Source: Nitrososphaerota archaeon (lineage in GTDB: Archaea; Thermoproteota; Nitrososphaeria; Nitrososphaerales; UBA183). Taken from it: a stretch of 64,000 nt of DNA. Below the pieces are notes generated by a model. It was not told the origin of the DNA and did not search any database. It saw nothing but the letters and a program-made list of their open reading frames with translations. The position numbers and the translations under genes were made by a program. Shown here one piece after another: positions 23,286 through 31,968 of this stretch (the first letter of the stretch is position 1; the number at the start of each line of letters is the position of its first letter). The stretch is from the NCBI GenBank assembly GCA_029784825.1, contig JAFMAU010000006.1, positions 1 to 64,000 on the forward strand, read 5' to 3'.

Positions 23286-25178
23286 GTGCAGAGTTTCGCT
23301 CTGCTCAAGGACAGTTCAGAAAGACGCAGACCGCCTTTCGCTCTGATTGCAACAGTGATGTTCCTGTGTGGCAGTCCGGTGTTTCTCCTATTCCAGCCGA
23401 CCCCCAAAGCCAGCCCGAGCATCCCGCAGGTCACCTCGGGGGAGCCCTACACGATCGGCGCCTGGTACTTCACTGCTTGGAACGACATCAACGACTTTCA
23501 GGCTGTGAACTCCTATGGCCTGTACGGGCGGTACGACCCTTGGGGAGGCGTCCGCGACTACGCCCTGGGTGGCGACCCGCAGCACCTGGGAGTCAACTAC
23601 TCGAACAGGCAGCCGCTGCTAGGATTCTACGACCTCCTCGACCAGAGCATCATGGACACGCAGATCCTACAGGCTGCAAGCCGGGGGCTGTCGTACTTCG
23701 CGTTCTACTATTACTGGGACACGGACCACAACCGTGAGTCCAATGTCTCTGTCCCCATCCAGCGGTTCGTCACCTCGCCCAACAAGGGTCTCATGAAATT
23801 CCTCATCTCGCCGTTTCCAGTCGGGCGCGCGCCGATGACGCTTTCGATGTGGGACAACAGCGTGGTCCCCTACATGGTCACGCATTACATCTCCGACCCC
23901 TCCTACCTCAGGACCACGGACGGCCGCCCCGTCTACGTCGACTTTGGATGGTGGCAGAATGACACGCAGCACGCCGCCTCCCTGGCTTATCTCAGGAACG
24001 CGACAATGGCAGCCACTGGGAAGAATCCAATCATACTCTTCGTCGCGCAGCAAGCTCACACCGTCGGGGACCTGACCTACGCGCAGTCGCACCTGAACCT
24101 CGACGGTTTCACCTGCTTCACCTTTGGTCCCGACTACCCGGGCCAGCCCTACAGTCAGAAGCTCGCCCAGATCGTGCCGACCTTCGAGCGCCAGAACATG
24201 TCATTCTACGTGCCCTGCACGACCATGGGGGAGGACCAGAGGCCCTGGTGGGACGTGGGAGAGGGCTGGGGCCTCCAGCCGAACCAGATGCCTTACTTCT
24301 CGAACATCACCTTCACCGGCTTCCAGCAGAACCTCATGGACCTCAAGACGTACATGAACGGCAACGTAACGAGGACGTCAAAGATGCTGATCGTCTACGC
24401 CTGGAACGAGTGGGGGGAGGGCGGCCACATCGAGCCGGACGCAGTCTACGGATACAAGTACCTGGACATCATCCAGAGCGTTTTCGGCCTGACACCCAAT
24501 GCTGCCCAGCCCGCCACCGGCAAGAACGGCGCTGTGATGGTGAACTGGCAGGCGCCGAAGATGATGACCACCGGAGGAGCGGCCGTAGCCCAGGTGACGG
24601 TCAAGAATACGGGCTCTTCTACCTGGACATCGTCGGGCGGCTATCAGCTGAGCTCGCAGAACCCGCAGGACAACGGGGTCTGGGGAACCTCCAGGGTTTC
24701 TCTCGACTCGGAACAGACCGTAGCTCCTGGGAAACAGATTGTCTTCTCATTTAGCGTCGTCGCACCGTCACAGCCGGGAACCTACAATTTCAGGTGGCGC
24801 ATGATTCAGAATGGGTCGGGTCCGTTCGGAGACTATACCACAACAGTGAAGGTGACTGTGGTCCAGGGGGCGGCGGCGACCACCACTACGACGGCAACCA
24901 GCACCTCCACCTCGACGACTACCAACGCTGTGCCGTCGGCCACGACGACAAGTCAGACAAGTGTTGCCACATCAACGAGCTCGTCGGTTTTTACTCCGAC
25001 GCAGACCACGACCTCAAACGCAGCACAAACGACGTCCACCAGCACGAGCTCCGGAGGGATTCTCGAATTTCCTGCCCAGCCCTTGGTTGCTGCCGCCTTC
25101 GCGTTCCTCATGGTTGCGGCATATCTCCGGGCGCGTGCAAAGACACGCCCAGACAATGAAGGAACGCTGCTCAGGTGA
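23286..25178 (+). CDS. Secreted GH99/WbsX-like glycosidase with Ig-like domain and C-terminal anchor
   Basis: 630 residues. Signal peptide RRRPPFALIATVMFLCGSPV; TIM-barrel-like catalytic region about 50-400 beginning YTIGAWYFTAWNDI and ending YAWNEWGEGGHIEPDAVYGY, the signature of GH99-like/WbsX proteins that cleave mannan-type glycans. Then an Ig-like domain (about 425-525, NPQDNGVWGTSRVSLD, GTYNFRWRMIQNG), a Thr/Ser-rich stalk, and a membrane helix (AQPLVAAAFAFLMVAAYLRA) with basic tail. It would sit on the outer surface. Start GTG 23286; ATG 23358 would shorten the signal. The catalytic residues are not assigned. Confidence 0.82.
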   Translation: MQSFALLKDSSERRRPPFALIATVMFLCGSPVFLLFQPTPKASPSIPQVTSGEPYTIGAWYFTAWNDINDFQAVNSYGLYGRYDPWGGVRDYALGGDPQHLGVNYSNRQPLLGFYDLLDQSIMDTQILQAASRGLSYFAFYYYWDTDHNRESNVSVPIQRFVTSPNKGLMKFLISPFPVGRAPMTLSMWDNSVVPYMVTHYISDPSYLRTTDGRPVYVDFGWWQNDTQHAASLAYLRNATMAATGKNPIILFVAQQAHTVGDLTYAQSHLNLDGFTCFTFGPDYPGQPYSQKLAQIVPTFERQNMSFYVPCTTMGEDQRPWWDVGEGWGLQPNQMPYFSNITFTGFQQNLMDLKTYMNGNVTRTSKMLIVYAWNEWGEGGHIEPDAVYGYKYLDIIQSVFGLTPNAAQPATGKNGAVMVNWQAPKMMTTGGAAVAQVTVKNTGSSTWTSSGGYQLSSQNPQDNGVWGTSRVSLDSEQTVAPGKQIVFSFSVVAPSQPGTYNFRWRMIQNGSGPFGDYTTTVKVTVVQGAAATTTTTATSTSTSTTTNAVPSATTTSQTSVATSTSSSVFTPTQTTTSNAAQTTSTSTSSGGILEFPAQPLVAAAFAFLMVAAYLRARAKTRPDNEGTLLR

Positions 25179-25428
25179 AGGGCCTTGGCACCCTGCGGCC
25201 CTGGTTGGCGACGATCGTCAGTGGAGTCTCGCCTTCTTCGATTCCTTGTGCACTTACCTCTCTGATTACGTCAGCCACCCTGTCGTTCCGCGTCACGAGC
25301 TTCCTGAAGCGCGAATCCGGCGTCGCCTTGACATCCCTCACGCCCTTCGTCCTTTCGTCGAGGATGAACCTGCTTCTCCTTTCCACCTGGCCCTCGACCA
25401 AGAAGATTCCGAACCTCTCTTTCGTCAC
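25171..25428 (-). CDS. Small conserved-looking protein, unknown function
   Basis: 85 residues, MTKERFGIFLVEGQVERRSR onward, mixed alpha/beta and highly charged with no cysteine or membrane segment. The opposite strand is also open, but this frame has the more natural protein composition. The stop overlaps the end of the GH99-like gene by 8 nt, convergent. Confidence 0.5.
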   Translation of the reverse strand: MTKERFGIFLVEGQVERRSRFILDERTKGVRDVKATPDSRFRKLVTRNDRVADVIREVSAQGIEEGETPLTIVANQGRRVPRPFT

Positions 25429-25451
25429 CTACAGCACCGTCTTCCGTTCAG

Positions 25452-25937
25452 TTGGAATTCTTCGCCTCCCTTCGACGTCAAATGGGTCGGACATCCTTCT
25501 CTGGGGCGTTGATGCCGTATTCAGCTCACCAGAGGAGTTTCGATACAATCTCAGACTTGATCGGAGAGTTGGGAATAATACTTTGTAGGGTCGAGTTCGC
25601 GGTCGAAGGCGGCGAAGCAGTGATCGTGGGCCCACACGAATCCCTCCCCACATCCAAATGCCCCAAGTGCGGCGGAAACGGGATTCCAAGAGCCTTTCTG
25701 CCTGACCTCGTCCTGAACCGGAAGCGGAAGATTGTAGTAGAAATTTCAGGCGAGAAAAGCTCCATCCACAATCGCGCCAAGGTCGATTTCTACAACAGGG
25801 TCGGGGTCTGCTGGGTCGAGGTCACAAACGATACAGCGAAATTGTCCGACGCTGTGAAGGCTGTCTCCCAAGTTCTCGCTCTTTCGGTCGGAAATTCCCG
25901 CCCAGAGAAGGTCTGGGGCTACGAAGAGTTTCCTTGA
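25452..25937 (+). CDS. PD-(D/E)xK-like nuclease with zinc knuckle, putative
   Basis: 161 residues from TTG 25452 (ATG 25482 and 25512 are alternatives). A KCPKCGGNG knuckle near 69-77 is followed by PDLVLNRKRKIVVEISGEKS, which has the spacing of a PD...(D/E)xK nuclease core, with further K/N residues (HNRAKVDFYNRVGVCWVEV). This suggests a small metal-dependent nuclease, but the second acidic-x-Lys motif (EISGEK) is unusual, so function is inference. A truncated relative is at 21534-21737, so the family has been copied within this region. Confidence 0.55.
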   Translation: MEFFASLRRQMGRTSFSGALMPYSAHQRSFDTISDLIGELGIILCRVEFAVEGGEAVIVGPHESLPTSKCPKCGGNGIPRAFLPDLVLNRKRKIVVEISGEKSSIHNRAKVDFYNRVGVCWVEVTNDTAKLSDAVKAVSQVLALSVGNSRPEKVWGYEEFP

Positions 25938-26001
25938 AGTCGCGCCGCGTCGTTTCTAACCAAAGGATGCATTCCCTACCCAGGCACCCTGAACTGTCGA
26001 G

Positions 26002-26253
26002 TCACTTGAGCGATCTGGCCGTCTCAGCCTTCGCTTCCCTTACGTCTCTCTCGATTTGTTTCCTGCCTCTTCCCCGGGCCTGAAGCTTCGAGGTTGCGGT
26101 CCTCAGCTTCCCCATCCTTTCCTCGCCATACAGGAACTCCTTTATCGCGAACCTGATCAGTTCGCTCTTGGACGAGTACTCGCCCGCCCTTACGAGCGCC
26201 TCTATCCTCTCCCTGTCCCTCTCCGGCAGGCTCAAGAGCATCTTGCTCCCCAT
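26002..26253 (-). CDS. RHH antitoxin-like protein
   Basis: 83 residues from ATG 26253. MLLSLPERDRERIEALVRAG, YSSKSELIRFAIKEFLYGEE: the strand-helix-helix pattern of CopG/Arc-type regulators, as in VapB antitoxins. The C-terminal half is a basic helix. Located 30 nt after the PIN gene with its own TATA-like gatatatg near 26274-26281, overlapping the PIN stop, so it can be transcribed separately. Confidence 0.8.
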   Translation of the reverse strand: MGSKMLLSLPERDRERIEALVRAGEYSSKSELIRFAIKEFLYGEERMGKLRTATSKLQARGRGRKQIERDVREAKAETARSLK

Positions 26254-26285
26254 GTATATGCGATAGATATGCCCCACATATATCA
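26251..26285 (-). promoter_or_regulatory. AT-rich promoter/operator between PIN and RHH genes
   Basis: Three CATAT/TATATG words in 35 bp (ggttgatatatgtggggc on the minus strand, then atatctatcgcatatac). The TATA is about 25 nt from the ATG at 26253. Repeated half-sites could be bound by the RHH product. Confidence 0.45.
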
Positions 26286-26696
26286 ACCCTTCGCGAGCTC
26301 CCGCGTCTTCCAGACCTTGAACCTCCCCCTGACGACGTCGAAGTCTCCGTCCGTCGACCAAATCCCGTCGTGGTGGCCTTCGGTGGTTAGCGCCAGCGCG
26401 ACAAGCGGCACGTCCGACCTGTCCCTGCGCGCGATCAGCCTTTCGGCCTCTGCCCATCTCTCGCTCAAGAACTTCCGGTCCGCCACCAGGACGGGCATGG
26501 CCTCGACCAGAGAACGCGCGTCCGCAGGGCTCATCCCCATCTTCGCCGTGAGGATTCTATCGACCTCCGCGATTGTATACTCCGTCGTCGCGAAGATGTG
26601 GCCGCCCGAAAACAGAACCTTGCTCTCGGGACCCTTGTATACGAGGGCCGAATAGAGGACGGTGGTATCGGCGAGCAGGACAAGCGGCCGCGTCAC
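26283..26696 (-). CDS. PIN-domain ribonuclease (VapC-like)
   Basis: 137 residues. PIN fold with acidic residues at VLLADTTVLYSAL (Asp 10), TIAEVDRILTAK (Glu near 44), RRDRSDVPLVALAL (Asp near 93) and WSTDGDFDVVRG (Asp near 118). VapC-type PINs cut tRNA or rRNA and are neutralised by their antitoxin. Gene order is toxin first, antitoxin second, opposite to most VapBC pairs. Start ATG 26696. Confidence 0.82.
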   Translation of the reverse strand: MTRPLVLLADTTVLYSALVYKGPESKVLFSGGHIFATTEYTIAEVDRILTAKMGMSPADARSLVEAMPVLVADRKFLSERWAEAERLIARRDRSDVPLVALALTTEGHHDGIWSTDGDFDVVRGRFKVWKTRELAKG

Positions 26697-26743
26697 ACAC
26701 CAGAATCGCGCCCGGCTTTTTAGGCACCGCTACTTTGGTTCAC

Positions 26744-27394
26744 ATGCGCATCCTCTGGTTCAAGGAGACTAGCCGCTGGTCTAGGAGGGGCATACCGCTC
26801 AGGGTGGTCTGGGTCAGTCCGAGGCAGCTGGCTATCCTCCTCTCCTCGTTCCTTGCGGGACTAATCGTAGCGACGCCGCTGCCGACAGCCACGTTGAAGC
26901 TCGTTCCCATGGGCGCGCTCCTCCTAGTGGGATTCGTGATCGCCTTCTGGAGGGTGAAGATGCTGACGCCGGAGCAAATGATTATGGTGAGATTGCGGGG
27001 CTTGACAGGAATCTCGCAACATGGCGAAAAGACGGCTTCGTTGGGAAAGACTGCTCATGTAGTAGAAAAGCCAGAAGAGAGCGCCTTCGAAATCGAGTCA
27101 GACAGCGCCGAGTCGTTCGCCCCACTTTCTATTGCAGGAAAGTGGAAGAGGACGAAGTATCCTGTCAAGGTCTCGCTACTCGTGGACGGAGTTCCAAGGC
27201 CCGGTGCCGAGGCTCTAGCGATTCCTGGCGAAAAGGAGAGCAGCTACACCATCGTCCTCCAGCCAACAGCGGCAGACATTGGGGCACACGACCTCGAAGT
27301 GAGGGTCGAGGGCGAGGAGAATCCGATTCACAGGATGAAGGTCGATGTGAAGGTCAAGGGGGTGAAGTCGCTGGAAATGAGGAAGGTCAGCTAA
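26744..27394 (+). CDS. PrgI-like membrane protein, copy 2
   Basis: 216 residues from ATG 26744, with a TATA-like cttttta about 26 nt upstream (leaderless). Same layout as the 22312-22968 product: FKETSRWSRRGIPLRVVW start, two membrane helices at about 25-70, linker LGKTAHVVEKPEESAFEIES, and a beta-rich Ig-like domain. About 75% of residues are shared overall, but 78 nt of the linker are identical in DNA. See that entry for the PrgI comparison. Confidence 0.65.
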   Translation: MRILWFKETSRWSRRGIPLRVVWVSPRQLAILLSSFLAGLIVATPLPTATLKLVPMGALLLVGFVIAFWRVKMLTPEQMIMVRLRGLTGISQHGEKTASLGKTAHVVEKPEESAFEIESDSAESFAPLSIAGKWKRTKYPVKVSLLVDGVPRPGAEALAIPGEKESSYTIVLQPTAADIGAHDLEVRVEGEENPIHRMKVDVKVKGVKSLEMRKVS

Positions 27395-27519
27395 GCTGTG
27401 TCATTTAGAACGCGGCGACAAACCTCCTCTGCTCCGGTTGGAACAGTCATCCAGCACGAGATGAGCTGAGCGCTCTGGCGGGTAGAACTATATCGGGCAG
27501 GGTAACCTGGGTAATCCTA

Positions 27520-27912
27520 TTGAACAGGTCAGTCATCCCGACGATAGTGGTTGCCCTCGTAATCGGCATTGCCTTTGGCTCGGCAATTTTCCCTCAAACC
27601 AGAACTCTGACGACGACCTCGGCAACCACCCAGACGACGACGCAAATAATTACTCAGACGGTAATCGTCAACGCTCTGAATCCTATAGTTACATTCACAC
27701 GAATAACACTCTTGGTGGTTCCAGTTGTGGGCATATGCATAACTGTCTCTGGCACGCGGACTATGACCTACACCTACGCGTCTGGAGGCCAGAGTACTAC
27801 AGTGATAACCATCTATCCCCCTAACCTTCCTCAGCAATTCATTGCCACGGTTGTCACGGCTTCAACTGTCAGCGGCAGCAATCAGACTCAGTACTTTACT
27901 GGTTCGTGCTGA
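27520..27912 (+). CDS. Thr-rich secreted or membrane-anchored protein
   Basis: 130 residues from TTG 27520, with TATA-like ctatatc 26-32 nt upstream. An N-terminal membrane helix (VIPTIVVALVIGIAFGSAIF) is followed by a Thr-rich stretch and a beta-rich outside domain with two cysteines (VGICITVSG; C-terminal GSC). Typical of archaeal cell-surface small proteins; function unknown. Confidence 0.6.
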   Translation: MNRSVIPTIVVALVIGIAFGSAIFPQTRTLTTTSATTQTTTQIITQTVIVNALNPIVTFTRITLLVVPVVGICITVSGTRTMTYTYASGGQSTTVITIYPPNLPQQFIATVVTASTVSGSNQTQYFTGSC

Positions 27913-27945
27913 TTCTCCTGTTAAATCAGGCGACTCTCGCAGTAA

Positions 27946-28393
27946 GTGTTGTCCTACGTCTACGAAGTAAGCCCCATCAACTACTTCTACCTCAGCGAGC
28001 CGGGGCGTAACGCCGTCCTGGCGGGGTTCGCCGCCTCTCCCCAGCAACTCAGCCCAGCAGTAGTCTTCCCCGTCAAATTGGACTCCATGAGCGCAGTGGT
28101 GGGAAACGAGGTGTGCAGCGTGAACTGCAGGCGCTACTTCCCTGAAAGGACCAGTCGCTCGGGGTGTTCCTCACGACGATTGGCTTGCAGGAGGAGTTCG
28201 CCACGCCCGCGAGGATGCGCGGCTGCGCGACTGCAGGCAAACTCTCCCCACATGTGTTCTCAACCGAAGTGAACCTGAACCTACCCCGACAGCCTGAGTC
28301 TCGCTGGACTTCGGAGAGGGCCCGCCACAGTTCACCGGTGCACCTGCCCCTAGCTCTAGGGTCGAGGTGGGTGTGGGACTCGGACCCACGTGA
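27946..28393 (+). pseudogene. Frameshifted secreted-protein remnant
   Basis: From GTG 27946 (TATA-like ttaaatc 22 nt upstream) the frame reads LSYVYEVSPINYFYLSEPGR to about GNEVCSVNC. It then degenerates, while frame +2 continues with VFLTTIGLQEEFATPARMRG through HVFSTEVNLNL, and frame +3 ends with LDFGEGPPQFTGAPAPSSRV and a TGA at 28391. Three frames in order suggest at least two indels in one ancestral gene. No family is recognised. The gap 28394-28586 after it holds nothing clear. Confidence 0.45.
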
Positions 28394-28586
28394 ATGCGCT
28401 CACTGGCGATGCCCACTGCAGGCGCACGCGTAACCGCTCCGCCAACCCACCGCTGACGGCGCTCGCCCCCCGCGGTAATTATGCGTTCAACGCGGGATTG
28501 CCCCTTCCCTAATAGGTTCGGCCAGCCGCCGACAGCCCGACGGGACGGAAGCCTCTCCCGACTCCGTTTCATTATGTGGCTGCTAA

Positions 28587-28596
28587 AGCTTATAAC
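28587..28596 (+). promoter_or_regulatory. TATA box of cytochrome oxidase operon
   Basis: gcttataacc stands out in GC-rich DNA 33-42 nt before the ATG at 28629. Confidence 0.6.
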
Positions 28597-28628
28597 CGCT
28601 TCACCTCGGAATCGCCGCGCACGTCCTA

Positions 28629-29300
28629 ATGCTTATGGGATTCCTGCAAATGGTGCCACCCACAACAGCAACTCTGAACTTCCTGTTCAACTGGTACTTG
28701 TTCTTCGGGGCCGGAGCCGCCATAGTCGTGATCAGCCTGCTTGCCTTCTTCATGATACGCTACAGGCAGAAGGGCTCTGACAGCACCCCGCTCCACCACA
28801 AGACGGAGGGCTGGAAGATAGTGCTCGTGACGGCTCTCATCAGCCTCAGCATACTCACCGCCGCAGAGTACCAGACCTTCGCGAGCTTCTCCAACATCGA
28901 GATTCCGAGCCAGTGCGCCCAGGTCCCGAGCTCCTGCGTCCACATCAGCGTCGTGGGCTTCCAGTGGGGCTGGAACTTCACCTACCCCGACGGCAAGTTC
29001 GCAGTCACGACCCTCGACCAGCCTCTGACTGTCCCGGCGGGGAAGATCGTCGTGCTGAACATAACCAGCAGAGACGTGTTCCACTCCCTGGGAATCACGA
29101 TGTTCGGCGAGAAGGAGGACGCCATCCCTGGAAGATACAACCAGATGTGGTTCGAGGCCACGCAGACTGGGACCTACCCCTACGCAATCAGGTGCTTCGA
29201 GCTCTGCGGGATTGGGCATGCCTTCATGATCGGGAACCTTTCTGTGGTCGACTCGGCAACCTGGCAGGCGCAATTCGGCGGAACACCGGGGGCTGCGTAG
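28629..29300 (+). CDS. coxB: Heme-copper oxidase subunit II
   Basis: 223 residues. Two N-terminal membrane helices (about 14-45 and 65-90), then a cupredoxin domain outside the membrane. Aromatic motif GFQWGWNFTYPDG; CuA ligands in HSLGITMF and RCFELCGIGHAFM (Cys-x3-Cys-x3-His-x2-Met). It takes electrons from the soluble donor and passes them to subunit I. Its TAG overlaps the GTG of the next gene. Confidence 0.96.
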   Translation: MLMGFLQMVPPTTATLNFLFNWYLFFGAGAAIVVISLLAFFMIRYRQKGSDSTPLHHKTEGWKIVLVTALISLSILTAAEYQTFASFSNIEIPSQCAQVPSSCVHISVVGFQWGWNFTYPDGKFAVTTLDQPLTVPAGKIVVLNITSRDVFHSLGITMFGEKEDAIPGRYNQMWFEATQTGTYPYAIRCFELCGIGHAFMIGNLSVVDSATWQAQFGGTPGAA

Positions 29301-31693
29301 TGGCGTCCTGGTACAGCCGCTGGCTCTTCACGACCTACCACAAGGACGTCGGGCTGCTCTACTTCTTCACCTCCCTCTACTTCGGTGTGATAGGCGCAAT
29401 CCTCGCGCTGATGATGCGCGTCCAGCTGTCTGTCCCCAACAACGACTTCCTGAGCGCGGTCTACTACAACCAGGCTGTGACGATGCACGGGCTCATCATG
29501 ATCTTCTGGTTCCTTTCCCCGATCGCCATTGGGCTGGCGAACTACTTCCTCCCCCTTCAGATTGGCGCCAAGGACCTGGCCTTCCCCCGGCTCAACGCGA
29601 TGAGCTACTGGCTCTATCTGGCAGGCGGAATCCTTGCCGCCCTCAGCTTCTTCGTTCCAGGCGGCTCTGCGAACGCCGGTTGGACGACCTATCAGCCCCT
29701 CGCCACTCCCGGGTTCGAGCCAGGACCCGGGCCGACCCTGGTCTACCTCGGGCTTGTCCTGCTTGCTGCGTCAGTGACTCTGGGGAGCGTGAACATCCTG
29801 GTCACGGTCCTTTGGATGAGGGGTACGGGTGTGACGCTAGCGAAGCTACCGATGTTCACGTGGTTCATGTTCTTCACCATAGTCGCGATGCTCTTCGCGT
29901 TCCCGACGCTCATTGCCGCATTCACGCTCGCTTCCGCCGACAGGATTCTCGGGACTTCGTTCTTCTCGAGCCCATTCATCCAGCCTTCAATCCTCTGGGA
30001 CCAACTGTTCTGGTTCTTCGGCCACCCGGAGGTGTACATCGTGCTGCTCCCAGGGTTCGGCATCGTCGCCAACCTCTTGCCCAACTTCACCGGGAGACCA
30101 CTGGCGGCGAAGAACGCCATACTAATCGCCACCGCGCTGATAGTCCTTCCGCTGAGCTTCGGCGTCTGGATGCACCACATGTTCCTTACCGGAATCCCGG
30201 TGGACCTCCAAGGGGCCTTCAGCATTTCGACCATCGCCATCTCAGTCCCCTTCGACGTGATCACGCTGTCGTTCGTGGAGTCGCTGATCAGGGGGAGGGT
30301 GAGGTTCCCCACCCCCATGCTCTTCTGCATCGGAGCCGTCGTGCTGTTCATCGTCGGCGGCATCACGGGCGTCTTCCTCTCATCGCCTGTTCTGGACAGG
30401 GTGTTCCGGGGCTCCTACTTCGTCGTCGCCCACTTCCACTACGTCATGGTGGGGGCTGCCATCTTCGGAATCATCGCGGGCGTCTACTACTGGCTGCCGA
30501 AGATGACCGGCAGGATGTACAACGAGAGGTGGGGGAAGGTGCACTTCCTCATCTCCTTCATCGGCTTCAACGTACTGTACTTCCCCATGAACCTGCTTGT
30601 CGACATGCCTCGTCGCATCTTCACCTATCAGAACCTCGGAAACTGGCCTCTGCTCAACGGGCTGGCAAGCGTGGGTGCGTTCATCTTTGCCGGGGCGCAG
30701 ATAATTCTTGCAGCAAACCTGCTCTACACCTGGTTCAGGGGGCCCCTGGCGCCGGCGAACCCCTGGGGCTCGCAGGACCTCGAGTGGTCCTCACCCTCGT
30801 CGGGGAGCTCGCCCGCGGTGGGCAGTGGCGAACAGGCGCCGGCGGGAGGCTGGATCGGCCAGCTGGCCGCCGCTTCTCCTCCGCAGGGTGGCATCGCAGC
30901 TCAGGGCGCCGAACACCAAGGTCCCCACCTCAGCAGCAGGCCGTTGGAGGCCTCCTTCGGAGGCATGTTCTTCCTGCTGGGCGCTGCGTTCTATCCCGAC
31001 GTGGCTGGACTGGGGGCGATGGTTCTCGGAGGCCTCGTTGTGCTCTATTCGCTGATTGGCTGGGCCCGCGACGATTACCACGACAGGTTCCACATGCCTT
31101 CCGACGCCGAGGGCGACAGGTGGCCTTTCGGCGGAGTCCCCAAGATGAAGTTCGGTGTGTGGGTATTCCTATCGTCAGAAATCGTGCTGTTCGGGAGCTT
31201 CCTGGGCGCCTACATCTTCATGAGGGCGGCGGAGCCAGGATGGCCCTCGCCCGCTTCCATCCACGACATACCGCTGGGGACGCTCAACACGATAATTCTG
31301 GTCTCGAGCGGCCTGACCATGGTAATGGCAGTCGACGCCATCCGCAACGGCGACCAGAAGAGGCTCCTCACTTGGCTCGCAGCGACGTTCGTCCTGGGTT
31401 CCGTTTTCATGGGCATCAAGCTCTCCGAGTGGACCAACCTGGCCTCCAGCGGCTTCGTCCTCACCGCTTCCAACCCCATCATGGCCGTGGCCGCGAGCTC
31501 TTACTACGTCATCGTCGGACTGCACGGCGCCCACGTCGTCGCCGGGCTTCTTGTAATGGTCTACCTGATGAAGAAAACAATGGGTGGACGCTACTCAAAG
31601 GAACATCACGAAGCCGTAGAGAACTTCGGCCTCTATTGGGCGTTCGTGGACATAGTCTGGTGCTTCGTGTTCGTCCTCTTCTACCTGATTTGA
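29300..31693 (+). CDS. coxA-coxC: Fused heme-copper oxidase subunits I and III
   Basis: 797 residues from GTG 29300 (one base shared with the coxB stop). Residues about 1-510 are subunit I with heme and CuB histidines in AVTMHGLIMIFW, GHPEVYIVLLPGFG, WMHHMFLTG and HFHYVMVG; the Glu in GHPEVY marks the A1 proton channel. A Ser/Gly/Ala-rich linker (about 500-555) joins subunit III-like helices (GVWVFLSSEIVLFGSFLGAY ... YWAFVDIVWCFVFVLFYLI). I/III fusions occur in caa3-type enzymes. Reduces O2 to water with proton pumping. Confidence 0.96.
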   Translation: MASWYSRWLFTTYHKDVGLLYFFTSLYFGVIGAILALMMRVQLSVPNNDFLSAVYYNQAVTMHGLIMIFWFLSPIAIGLANYFLPLQIGAKDLAFPRLNAMSYWLYLAGGILAALSFFVPGGSANAGWTTYQPLATPGFEPGPGPTLVYLGLVLLAASVTLGSVNILVTVLWMRGTGVTLAKLPMFTWFMFFTIVAMLFAFPTLIAAFTLASADRILGTSFFSSPFIQPSILWDQLFWFFGHPEVYIVLLPGFGIVANLLPNFTGRPLAAKNAILIATALIVLPLSFGVWMHHMFLTGIPVDLQGAFSISTIAISVPFDVITLSFVESLIRGRVRFPTPMLFCIGAVVLFIVGGITGVFLSSPVLDRVFRGSYFVVAHFHYVMVGAAIFGIIAGVYYWLPKMTGRMYNERWGKVHFLISFIGFNVLYFPMNLLVDMPRRIFTYQNLGNWPLLNGLASVGAFIFAGAQIILAANLLYTWFRGPLAPANPWGSQDLEWSSPSSGSSPAVGSGEQAPAGGWIGQLAAASPPQGGIAAQGAEHQGPHLSSRPLEASFGGMFFLLGAAFYPDVAGLGAMVLGGLVVLYSLIGWARDDYHDRFHMPSDAEGDRWPFGGVPKMKFGVWVFLSSEIVLFGSFLGAYIFMRAAEPGWPSPASIHDIPLGTLNTIILVSSGLTMVMAVDAIRNGDQKRLLTWLAATFVLGSVFMGIKLSEWTNLASSGFVLTASNPIMAVAASSYYVIVGLHGAHVVAGLLVMVYLMKKTMGGRYSKEHHEAVENFGLYWAFVDIVWCFVFVLFYLI

Positions 31694-31703
31694 GGCCACA
31701 GAC

Positions 31704-31961
31704 ATGAGACAAACAGCTTCCCTGGCAGTCTGGGCGTACATGGTGCTGGCCGTCCTCGCCGAGGTCGAAGCCTCCTACGCAATCACAGACTTTTTCACAA
31801 AGTCGGCAGTGGTCGGTGTCCTCGCCGCAAGCCAGGCGGTAGCAATCGTGATCTTCTACATGGATCTCAGGAACGAGCCGGGCGCGGTACGGCTGTTCGC
31901 GCTCGTGCCGATCATGTTCCTTTCCGCATTGCTCATAGCCATGATCTCCTCTCTAGGTTGA
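31704..31961 (+). CDS. Oxidase subunit IV-like membrane protein
   Basis: 85 residues, three membrane helices. The VIFYMDLRNEPGAVRLF segment between helices two and three is typical of prokaryotic cytochrome c oxidase subunit IV (FMHLKxE...). Follows the coxA/C fusion by 10 nt, same operon. Confidence 0.8.
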   Translation: MRQTASLAVWAYMVLAVLAEVEASYAITDFFTKSAVVGVLAASQAVAIVIFYMDLRNEPGAVRLFALVPIMFLSALLIAMISSLG

Positions 31962-31968
31962 TGGGTGG

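Noticed and set aside
28171..28572. Minus-strand 133-codon frame
   Set aside because: Low-complexity, no start signal, and opposite to the decaying surface-protein gene.
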